This document shows positions 27,501 to 39,500 of a stretch of DNA of 64,000 nucleotides, piece by piece. The notes under the pieces were generated by a model. It made no database searches, had not been told where the DNA came from, and was given only the letters and a program-made list of their open reading frames with translations. The position numbers and the translations under genes were made by a program. The first letter of the stretch is position 1. The number at the start of each line of letters is the position of its first letter. This stretch comes from Hexactinellida sp. DTS-2022 (taxonomy: Eukaryota; Porifera; Hexactinellida). The stretch lies in NCBI GenBank assembly GCA_028753945.1, contig JAPNXP010000005.1, positions 496,001 to 560,000 on the forward strand, given 5' to 3'.

Positions 27501-30500
27501 GAGTCACCTCGGGACCAGGTTACTTTGACACGATTAAGCGGAGAAATCTCTTAACCGAAAATATTTAAAGCCAAACTGTAATTCTGTCCTATAAATCCTG
27601 TGAAATTTTGACCCCGTTAAGCAGTGAAATCTATTAACCAGTGGCTCTATTAAGCTGAGTACAGTGGATACCGGTTATAAGAACATCGTCGGGAACTGCA
27701 TATAATGTTCTTAAAACCGGCATAAATTATATAGGGTATATGGCAACTGTTTCCAGTATAATGTTCTTATACCCAGTGTTCTTATATCCGGTATCTACTG
27801 TATAATTACTGTATATATTTGTAGGAAGATATAAGCAATCAGAAACAGCTGGTACACAGTCGCATGCACCAATCCCTGTCCGCTTTAGCCATAGGATTAG
27901 GCCTAGATATTGTGTGGACACAGGTGTACCTATCTAGGCTATTCCCACAGGCCAAACTTAATGGGGAGTATGATAGCGAGAACTGGAGTTGGATTAGCAG
28001 ATTCAGACAGGTACATTTATACATTCCAATTGCCTATTGTGTAACTAGGGATATATACAGTAGAGTCTCTTTACATTATAGGAATACCAGGGGACCGTAG
28101 AAATATGTTTTGTATTATAGATAAATTTGTATTAACCGGATGTATTTGTATAGACTAGGGGAATTATACTTTGTACTCCTTAACAGATATTCCCCTTATC
28201 CATGTAACTATTAAACAGAGTCTACTGTGTATTTATATCCCTAGTTACCCAATAGTATATAATCAGCTAGTTTATGTAGGAATTTATATTTACGATCTCT
28301 CCAAGCGAAACAAAAGTCATGTTGTTGTCCAAAAGTAGTCAACGAATATCCGTTTCAATTCTAATATTTGTCCAAACGAATATTCGTTCAATCATTTCTA
28401 ACGAATATTCGAATATTCGGTATATTCGTTTCAACCCTAGTATATTTACACACAGTGTATTATACAGCCATTTGCAAATACGCTCCTAATCCTGGTCTGA
28501 TCCAATTTCATACGCCTAAATCACAAATTAATGTTACGGTATAGGAGAGGATTCTAAATTTTCGCGCTCCTAAATTAAAATTCTCCAAAAATCATACTCA
28601 AAAGGAGCGTCTCGCGCTCTTGGATAATTCCTTGATTATGTGGACCTCCTATAGCAAACATTATACATTTTGTGGACCCGGACCTCTTCCCATTAACCGT
28701 AATACAAATTTTAAGATATTGTGGACCCCAGGTTGGATTATTCCTTGTTTACACAGCATGTATAATTACACTATACTATATACACACACACTATACGTTA
28801 TACACACTATACTACACTATATTACACAGCATGTATAATCCCTAGGCGTTATTAGCCGTTGAGTGTATGGGGAGACGCTCCGCTCTGCCATCAGATTTCC
28901 CAGGAATGCCTACCGAAGCTAGCGAGAGAGAAGAGCAGCTGTCTGAAAACTGGTCGGTGGAGATGGACAGTCAGCTCATGCAGTGGTCCAATCAGAATCC
29001 AGAGGACTGGATATTAGGCGGGGATTTAAATTTATGATTTATAGTCGACTCCGCTTAATAGAGTCACCTCGGGACCAGGTTACTTTGACCCTATTAAGCG
29101 AGAAATCTCTTAACCGAAAATATTTTAAGCCAAACTGTAATTCCGTCCTATAAATCCTGTGAAATTTTGACCCGATTAAGCGAGAAATCTATTAACCGGT
29201 GGCTCTATTAAGCGGAGTCGACTGTATTTGAGTTTTTTGGGAAGTTTATTCATTGATTTGAATGAACACACATAACTCAAATTATATAAATTATTTTCAA
29301 TTGCGAATGCGCAGTAAATATACTTTGCAATATTACTTCGAAATAACACGATTATAATAGGTTCGCCCTTTTCAAATATAGTAAGTAAAAATCAACTTTA
29401 AATCAATTGATTTTGATTTGATTTTTTAAAATACCATTGTTTTTACCATTCCATTATATTACCCCTGTGACTATTAGGCGGAAGAGCTAAGGTGTACTTC
29501 TGGGGAGCTGGGAGCTCTGGACAGCTGGCTAACGATTGCAAGTCTACTTGCAGACCCGAGTTGTGTAGTGTCATGGAGTGCTCACAGCGGGTAAGTAATA
29601 AGTATATACTGTATAACCTCGTTAGTAGGAACACGAGTAATACGAACACTATACAGTCCCCTTCAAAGCCTTTCCAATACAAATGATATTGGTCAATACG
29701 AATTCCGGATAAGACGAACGCATTTTGACGGTCCCCTGGTGTTCCTACTAACGTAGAACCTCGTTAGTACGAACACCAGGGGACCGTTCAAATGTGTTCA
29801 TCTTATCCGGAATTCGTAATAACCGATATCAAATGTATAGAAAAGGCTTTGAAGAGGACTGAATAATGTTCGTATTAACCATATCCGTACAACGAGGTTC
29901 TACAGTAATTTCATTATTGTTCCCGGTATATATTTATAGGTATTATTATTGTAATATTGTTATTATTATATTTAAGGTATCATTATTATTGTTATTATAT
30001 TTATAGGTATCATTATTACTGTGCCGACTATACTATAGTATAGTGGCCCAGTATTAGAATCACTGCCTTTATTATTATTACTGTGCCGACTATACTATAG
30101 TATAGTGGCCCAGTATTGGAATCACTGCCTTTATTATTATTACTGTGCCGACTATACTATAGTATAGTGGCCCAGTATTGGAATCACTGCCTTTATTTTT
30201 ATTTTTATTATTTTTTCTCCGTAGCAGGTGCCCTGGCAACGCCTGTATACATTGAGGGCTAAAACTTGGCATGTAGATGCGGAGTGCCCTTCTAATTTGC
30301 ACCTGGGGTTACGATTTTTGATTAACCAATTTTAGACACATTTTTGACACCTTTCAAAATTTGTCTGGTCCATAACTAAAAAGATGTTTTACTAAACCCC
30401 CAAATTTTATTTCATATTTGGATTCACCATAAAATACTGCATCTGATGGGAGAAGAGATTTTGCAGTAAAGGGGTCAATTTCTGCCATAAATGGGGGTTG

Positions 30501-33500
30501 AAATTTCTTTGTTTCCTCACACTTCAGATTCAGTAAAACTGTTAATCTAATTATATTGTTTCAACTTGTAATAATTAAATTGATTTAACTTGTGAATTCG
30601 AGCTGGCTTCTATTTAATTGTAGTACATATTACTATTTAGAAATTACTTATATAGAGCTGAGCTTTGTAGAGTTCAGTTTTTCACTATGTGTATTCATGC
30701 ACTGAGAAAGGTCAGTTTTTTTTCAGAGTTTGAAATTGACCTTTAGAAAGTAGCCTGGGCTTTTAGTATGGGAAAAAATCTGAACTCTACAAAGCTCAGC
30801 TCTATATAAGGATTCCCTACTATTTAATGGATTAAAGGAAATTTAATTAAATAAGGAATTTGTTGACTCAACACAACTCACCGTGGATAACATTGCTAAT
30901 ATAATTAACTAATAATATAATTTATTATTTATACATAATGAATGAATGGCATTAAACTCAAGATGGTTTATGATAGAAACAAACTTCAAATTTATCTACC
31001 GTTCCTTGTGACTCGGACCAATTAACAAATGGTTCTTGACACCTTGAGGCGTTGATGACTTGGCGGAAAAAAAATCCAAAATTGCAGACTGTGCCGACTG
31101 CATGTTCCTTTGGAGGCACTATCAATAAACCACCAACAAAATATAGTGCCACCGAAGGAAGATGCGTCGCCACAGCTGCAATTTTGGATTTTATTCGTTA
31201 AATTGGATTTCTTGTTCGTGAAATTGGATTTCTTGTTCGTGAAATTGGATTTCTTGTTCGTGAAATTGGATTTCTTGTTCGTGAAATTGGATTTCTTGTT
31301 CGTGAAATTGGATTTCTTGTTCGAGAAATTGCATTTCTTGTTCGAGAAATTGGATTTCTTGTTCGAGAAATTGGATTTCTTGTTCGAGAAATTGGATTTC
31401 TTGTTCGAGAAATTGGATTTCTTGTTCGAGAAATTGGATTTCTTGTTCGAGAAATTGGATTTCTTGTTTGTGAAATTGAATTTCTTGTTCGAGAAATTGG
31501 ATTTCTTGTTCGAGAAATTGGATTTCTTGTTCGAGAAATTGGATTTCTTGTTCGAGAAATTGGATTTCTTGTTCGAGAAATTGGATTTCTTGTTCGAGAA
31601 ATTGGATTTCTTGTTCGAGAAATTGGATTTCTTGTTTGTGAAATTGGATTTCTTGTTCGAGAAATTGGATTTCTTGTTCGAGAAATTGGATTTCTTGTTC
31701 GAGAAATTGGATTTCTTGTTCGAGAAATTGGATTTCTTGTTCGAGAAATTGGATTTCTTGTTCGAGAATTGGATTTCTTGTTCGAGAAATTGGATTTCTT
31801 GTTCGAGAAATTGGATTTCTTGTTCGAGAAATTGGATTTCTTGTTCGAGAAATTGGATTTCTTGTTCGAGAAATTGGATTTCTTGTTCGAGAAATTGGAT
31901 TTCTTGTTCGAGAATTGGATTTCTTGTTCGAGAAATTGGATTTCTTGTTCGAGAAATTGGATTTCTTGTTCGAGAAATTGGATTTCTTGTTCGAGAAATT
32001 GGATTTCTTGTTCGAGAAATTGGATTTCTTGTTCGAGAAATTGGATTTCTTGTTCGAGAAATTGGATTTTTTGTTCGAGAAATTGGATTTCTTGTTCGAG
32101 AAATTGGATTTCTTGTTCGAGAAATTGGATTTCTTGTTCGTGAAATTGGATTTCCTGTTCGTGAAATTGGATTTCTTGTTCGAGAAATTGGATTTCTTGT
32201 TCGAGAAATTGGATTTCTTGTTCGAGAAATTGGATTTCTTGTTCGTGAAATTGGATTTCTTGTTCGTGAAATTGGATTTCTTGTTCGTGAAATTGGATTT
32301 CTTGTTCGAGAAATTGGATTTCTTGTTCGAGAAATTGGATTTCTTGTTCGAGAAATTGGATTTCTTGTTCGAGAAATTGGATTTCTTGTTCGAGAAATTG
32401 GATTTCTTGTTCGAGAAATTGGTTTTCTTGTTCGAGAAATTGGTATTCTTGTTCGTGAAATTGGATTTCTTGTTCGTGAAATTGGATTTCTTGTTCGAGA
32501 AATTGGATTTCTTGTTCTTGAAATTGAATTTCTTGGTCTTGCATCGGATTCTTTGTCCTTCTAATATGTTTGCCCTGTATGCATAAAATTGCAGAGCGGA
32601 GTAGTGCAAAAGGGAGGTCTGTGCGCAGCCAACAAACTGTCCGGCTGTCTAGACAATTGTTGAAAATGTTTGCTGTATGTCCCATTCCGCCACAAGCAGA
32701 GAATACTAAAGGTGTGAAAGATGACTTTTCAACTTCAAGCACCGTTGTTGATATTTTCTACGCTTCTCTAGCTTTTGAGATTTAGAAACCTTGGATAGTC
32801 GGCGGGATCCTTATATCCTTATATGTTATATCATAGATTGCTTTTTCAAATCGACCCCCCAAAAACCCACGAGAAGATAATATATCAAGTCTTGCAGTAT
32901 CATCATCATGATACTATATCAAGTATACTATATCTATAACTATATCTATATCAATATCAAGATATATCAAGTCTTGCGGTATCATCTACTACATCGTAAC
33001 TTACTTTACTGAGCAATTCATTCACTGAGCAATTCATTAGTAATAAATACTCAATTCTGACACATAGTAAAAAAGAATAATCATAAAAATCCAAAATTGC
33101 AGCCTGTGCCGACGCATGTTCCTTTGGTGGCACTATATTTTGTTGGTTGGTTTATTGATAGTGCCTCCAATGGAACATGCTGTCGGCACAGGCTGCAATT
33201 TTGGATTTTATTTTTATTATTTTTTCTCCGTAGACGGTGCCCTGGCCTGAGCTTTATAGTTGATGGGCTTAAACTTTGCATGTAGGTGCGATGGGACCGT
33301 CTAATTTGCACCTGGGGTAACGATTTTTGATTAAGAAATTTTTGACACATCTTTAACACCTTTCAAAATTTGTCTGGTCCATAACACAAAATATGTTTTA
33401 CTAAACCCCCAAATTTTATTTCACATTTGGATTCACCATAAAATTCCGCGTCTGATGGGAGAAGAAAACTTTCAATAAAGAGTTTTATTTCTGCCATAAA

Positions 33501-36500
33501 TGGGGGTTGAAATTTCTTTGTTTACTCACACTTCAGTTTCAGTATAACTGTTAAATCTAATTCCATTGTTTCAACTTGTAATAATTATATTGATTTAACT
33601 TGTTAAATCTTACTCTATTGATTCAACTTGCGATAATTAAATTGATTTAACTTATAAATTGCAGCTGGCTTCTATTTAATTTACCATACAATGGATTAAA
33701 TAAAATAATATAATATAAGGAATTTGTTGACTTAATTCAACTCAACCGTGGATAACAATGCTAATATAAATAACTAATAATATAATTTATTATCAATACA
33801 TAATGAATGAATGGCATCAAACTCAAGATGGTTTATGATAGAAACAAACTTCAAATTTATCTACCGTTCCTTGTGACTCGGACCAATTAACAAATGCTTC
33901 TTCACACCTTGAGGCGTTGATGACTTGGCGGAAAAAAAATCCAAAATTGCAGCCTCCGCCGACAGCATGTTCCTTTGGAGGCACTATCAATAAACAACCA
34001 ACAAAATATAGTGCCACCAAAGGAACATGCGTCGGCACAGGGTGCAATTTTGGATTTTTTATTGTTATTATATTTATAGGTATTATTATTCTTATTATTA
34101 TATTTATAGATATTATCATTCTTATTATATTTATAGGTATTATTATTATATCTATAGGTTATAGCTAGCGTTAACTGTACGTACGCGATTAACCATGACG
34201 GTTCTGTTTATTCCTTCGGAGACGGAGCCTACGGGAAGCTCGGTCACAATAGCACAGAGGCTTTCTCCCTGCCCCAGTGCATCGAGGCGCTGCAAGGTTA
34301 GAATAGGGATGTTGTACTACATACAGTGTTAGTCTAATAGCAATTGTATTGTGTTCAATTCTCACTCAATAATGATAATAATACAGTACATAATGCATAT
34401 AAGTGTTATCATAACTTATCTAACTATATAATGGTGGGGACATGGGATTTTTGGCCAAATTATCACTATATCCATAATATGCTGTTACCGTCAATACCCG
34501 AAATCAGTCAGTACCCGTAATGACTAGTCAGTACAGTTTTTCTGAAGACAAGTCAGCAGTTTTTACTAATCATATAGTAAACAACGAAGTCAGATATAAC
34601 GAAATAACCGCTTACGTGTATAATGAAATGGAGATGCCCCAGAACACTAGAACTCTAAACGCATTAATTATTATCCGCTGAAATAGTGTTCGTATTGACC
34701 GGAGTTCCTATTACCCGTATTGTACTAACGGGTTATACTTATGCCATACCCTGTAGGCTACGTAGTGTTCGTATAATCGTATTACTAACGAGTTATACCA
34801 TAGTGTTGTACTAACGGGTTATACTTATACGTTACACACCCAAGTAGGCTACATAATAGTGTTCGTATTACTAACGAGTTATACCATAGTGTTGTACTAA
34901 CGGGTTATACTTATACGTTACACACCCAAGTAGGCTACATAATAGTGTTCGTATTACTAACGAGTTATACCATAGTGTTGTACTAACGGGTTATACTTAT
35001 ACCATACACACCCTGTAGGCTACATAGTGGTGCAGCTGTGCGCCTCGCGCGGCGGTAACGCGCACTGCCTGGCTCTCTCGCAGAGCGGAGAGGTGTTCAG
35101 CTGGGGGGATGGGGAGTACGGGAGACTCGGACACGGGGACACCACAAAGCAGCGGAAGCCGAAGCGAATAGAGGCCCTTATAGGGAAGAGAATAGTCATG
35201 GTTTGTTAGTATTTGTATGCTTTAATTGCTATTAGATTAAGTTAAAACTCTTAGTTAGCAATTGAAAGTTATAGTTAAAGTTTAATTTAATGGAAATTTC
35301 AATTTAAAGGAAATTTCAATTTAAAGTGAAAACGAAAGTGGGTTTTTTCCTATTTATACTTTGGACCCCAGGGCATTCGCGTGTTTTAATTAATAGAGGG
35401 TAGAACATATAAATATAACAATATAGTAATATAGTATAACTCGGTTATAACGTACCCCCTCGGGAATGGAATAAGTACGTATTATCCGAGTGTACTTACA
35501 TATAAATACAATCAACTCCGCTTAATAGAGCCACTGGTTAATAGATTTCTCCGCTTAATTGGGTTAAAGTAACCTGGTCCCGAGGTGACTCTATTAAGCG
35601 GAGTCGACTGTACATCGATTAATCGAGGTTGCATTATAGTGACTAATGACAAAATTGAGCTCGCCTGTATATATAGCGTTATATAGTCAGGTTCTTTTAT
35701 TATGAACATTCAAGGGAGCAAAAATTGTGTTCATAATAGAGAGACTTCATCATAAGCGAACTCAACTTAATACAAACCCTATGTAAGTTGTTAAATTGGG
35801 ACCATAGGGCTTGTTCATTTCATATTAAGCAGACGAAATCTTGTTCACAATATGACTGTATATTGTATAAACTAGGTTTCTGTTGGAGAAAAGTATTCTG
35901 CTGTCGTTACCGACGAGGGACATTTGTATACTTTTGGAAATGGATCTGATGGCAAAATGGGACTGGGAAATACCGATTCGAAACGTGTGCCAAAGCAAGT
36001 TACTAAGTTCTTAAAGGAAGGAGAGGAAATTAGTGTTAAAATCGGACAAGTGAGTTTATTTGTTTGTATTTATAATTGACTCTTGTTAGTAGAACTTCTA
36101 TACACAATATCGACCATTTTTGCTATTTAGGAATTACTGTATTATACATCGGCTAACACCTTTTCTAATGTAATTTCAGACACTAATAAGGTCATTTTAA
36201 AATAAAAAAATCACCTTTTCGAAGCCGGGTTTTATATTTAAAGGTGTTGGCTGATATATAAGTAGGTACAACATTTTAATACTTAGTTTTAATACCTGTT
36301 AATATGAATTTCCGGATATTACGAAATTTTGTACGCCACTGGAGTTCCTATTAACGAGAGTCGTTTTAGATTTCATAAGTTTATACTACACAGTTGAAAA
36401 CGGTTTTTTCTAACTAACTATTTATTCAAATTGTGTAAGAAATTATAATTTTGTGTTATTCTCAATCGGTTTTTCTAACTATTGGATTTGTCTTACTTTA

Positions 36501-39500
36501 TTTCCATGCAAATAATAGGTTAGAAAAACCGGTTTCGACTGTACAACATTTTAATACTTAAAGATATCTATTAATACGAATTTCCTGATAATATAAATAA
36601 TTTTGTACGTCCCCTGGTGTTCCTATCGTTTTAGATTTCATAAGTGTATACAGTGGATGCCGGTTATAAGCACATCGTCGGGAACTGCATGTAATGTTCT
36701 TATAACCGACATAAATAAAATAGGGTATATGGCAACCGTTTTCCAACATAGTGTTCTTATATCCGATATGTTCTTATAACCGGTGTGCTTATATCCGACA
36801 TCCACTGTACTACATTCCATTCTCCCTATCTCGTAGGTAAGCTGTAGCTCCGGCCACACCCTAGCAGTTACCAGCGACGGAAAAGAAGTATTTTCCTTCG
36901 GAGAGGGACTGTACTACAAGCTGGGACATGGAAGTATAACTAATGTGCTGACCCCCCAGGCTATTCCTTTGCTGTCAGGACTGGGTATTAAGAAGGTCGC
37001 GTGTGGAAACCAGTTCTCGCTAGCTCTAACTAACAACGGTATGGAATGGGTATACTGTACTATTAGCAATTGCTATAATAAATTCAATGTATTATACCAG
37101 GATTTTTTTTAAGGTTGAGACCTTGGTGTAACTCAACACTGCAGAGGCCGCTGCCGACTTGAATCGTGGTGTCTGGTGTAATTCCCAAAAGTCTTGGTGC
37201 GCATTTTACACCAAGATCGGCCTTAAAAAAATACCTGTATTATACAGAAATTTGTAAATACGCTCCTAATCCTGGTCTGATCCAAATTTCATACGCCTAA
37301 AACACAAATTAATGTTACGATATAGGAGAGGATTCCAAATTTTCGCGCTCCTAAATTCAAATTTTCCCAAAATAATGCACCAAAAGTAGCGTCTCGCGCT
37401 CCTGGATAATTCCTTGACTAAATTGCTCTAATAGCAAGTTACTTTCAGTCCCCAAGCAAGCATTTAATAATAATTTTGTTTCCTTAATAGTAAGTTAGAA
37501 AGTAAATTTCGTACAAAATGCGACTTGCTATTACGCGAACACCACTGTATATGAATAGAGCATCCTTATATGTAGACAGTCTATTTCTAGACGGTCTATA
37601 AAAGCCCTTACAAATAAGCCAAAAAATTGTAGACCGTCTATAAATTATGTAGACCAAATCGATTCAAAATTCCCAAAAACCAGTGGCGTATCCAGGATTA
37701 TCGTGAGGGGGGTGCTTTGGTAAGGGGTAAGGGGGGCTCTTGGGGGGCAAGCTCCCCAGAATTTTTTTTGAATCTTAGACGCTCAAACATCGATGTACAG
37801 CTATTCTTGTCACATAGTAGGAGGAGTGTAATATTGTGCAGTTGTACAAAATTATAAATAACAACATATCCATTTTGGAAACCAGTTATGAGGGGGGTGT
37901 TTGAACACCCAAATCCCCCCCCTGGATACGCCACTGAAAACCCTGCTCCAAAAGGAGCGTATCGGCTCCTGTATAATCCCTTCAATATAATAAATAAATA
38001 AAATGTAAAATAATAATAATAATATAAAATAATAATAATAAATAATAATCTAAAAAATCTCTCTGTAGGTAAAATAAAAAATAAAAATAATAAAAAATTA
38101 TGTAAAATAATAATAATAATAATAAAATAAAAAAAATCTAAAAAATCTAAAAAATCTCTCTCTATAGGCAAGCTATTCGCGTGGGGTCACCACGCAGAGT
38201 GCTGCTCCGCTACAAACGTGCACACCCCCCAGCTGCTGGCCTCTAGCTCAACAGAGGGATTAGCCAGCAAGATTATACTGGACATGCAGGCCGGCCCTGA
38301 TTACGCTATTGCACTGACGAGCTGTGGAGAGGTGTGGGCGTGGGGCAGTAATAAGGAAGGACAGGTTGGGATATTAAATATTATCAATATCATATATAGA
38401 CTGTATCTTTATACTAATACAGTGGATGTCGGTTATAAGAACATCGTCGGGAACTGCACTTAATGTGCTTATAACCGACATAAATTATATAGGGTATATG
38501 GCAACCGTTTTCCAACATAGTGTTCTTATATTCGATATGTTCTTATAACCGGTGTGCTTATATCCGACATCTACTGTATATATATATATTATGACAATAA
38601 AACCTCGTTAGTACGAACACTATTTCAGTCCCTTTAAAGCTTTTTCAATGTAAATTATACCGATTAGTACGAATTCCGGATAAGGCGAACGCATTTTGAC
38701 TTTCCCTTGATGGATGTACTAACGAGGTTCTAATGTACATTCCTTATAGAGAGGTGTTTATTAACTCTAGTTATTTATTTTAAAAACTGAGTTCTATATA
38801 AGTCAGGTCTGCTTATTGTTAACGATTTTTATCTTGTTATGTGGAACTTTTTATTATGAACAATGGTCCCAATTTAACAACTTACATAGGGTTTGTATTA
38901 AGTTGAGTTCGCTTATTATGAAGTCTCTCTATTATGAACACAATTTAATCCCTTGAATGTTTATAATAAGAACCTGACTGTATATTCTTATTATTTACAT
39001 TTTCTATAGCTGGGGTTAGGAGATAAGGATCCTAGAATTCAGCCTTGCTTGATTAAAGATCTCAGCGGAAAGAATATACGACAGGTTTGTTAGTTAGTTT
39101 ATAATATTTAGACTCTGTTAATAGGAACACGGATAAGGGAAATATTGGTTAAGGAGTACAAGGTTAATTCCCCTAGCCTATACAAATGCATGTAAGTGAC
39201 TCCGGTTAATACGAATTCCGGATAATACGAACAAAAACTATTCCCATAAATGATACGACTACATTATATTGATATCATTTATTTAAATTAGTTTCCATTC
39301 CAATAATAATAATTATAATAATAATTAGAAAAATAATAATAATAATAATACAGTAGAACTCGGTTAGTACGTACCCCCTCGGGATAGAAAGATAGTACGT
39401 ATTTTCCAAGTGTACGTACTAACCAGTTGACACTACACATAGAGATACATTTAAATCAACAAACTTTGTTTATATAAGTTAGTACGTACTAATCCGAAGT

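Larger units (their letters stand above)
30191..31192 (+). repeat. ~1 kb repeat copy A1 ending in a 120-bp hairpin
   Basis: Matches 33210-34057 over most of its length, from TTTTTTCTCCGTAG through the TTTGTCTGGTCCATAAC and AATGGGGGTTGAAATTTC blocks to the hairpin at its right end. It contains an extra 164-bp inverted-repeat element (30647-30810) absent from A2. Its left end abuts a 62-bp tandem repeat and not a hairpin. Confidence 0.85.
33086..34057 (+). mobile_element. Repeat copy A2: 972-bp element with a hairpin at each end
   Basis: Both termini are ~120-bp hairpins that begin AAATCCAAAATTGCAGCC. The loop of the right hairpin (ATCAATAAACAACCAACAAA) is the reverse complement of the left loop, so the two ends are inverted copies of one another. 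Between them is the A sequence shared with 30191-31192. This looks like a complete non-autonomous element with compound hairpin ends. No ORF is present and I cannot assign a superfamily. Confidence 0.6.

Noticed and set aside
31193-32540. CRISPR-like array
   Set aside because: Units are contiguous with no spacers; the host is eukaryotic.
31110-32742. Long open frames (470-514 codons, both strands) with EIQFLEQ or DFLFEKL repeats
   Set aside because: They arise because the 21-bp minisatellite has no stop in any frame; no start context, codon bias or homology.
37698-38171. 157-codon minus-strand frame rich in Ile/Tyr/Phe
   Set aside because: Made of an AATAAT tract and the CAGTGGCG-ended MITE.
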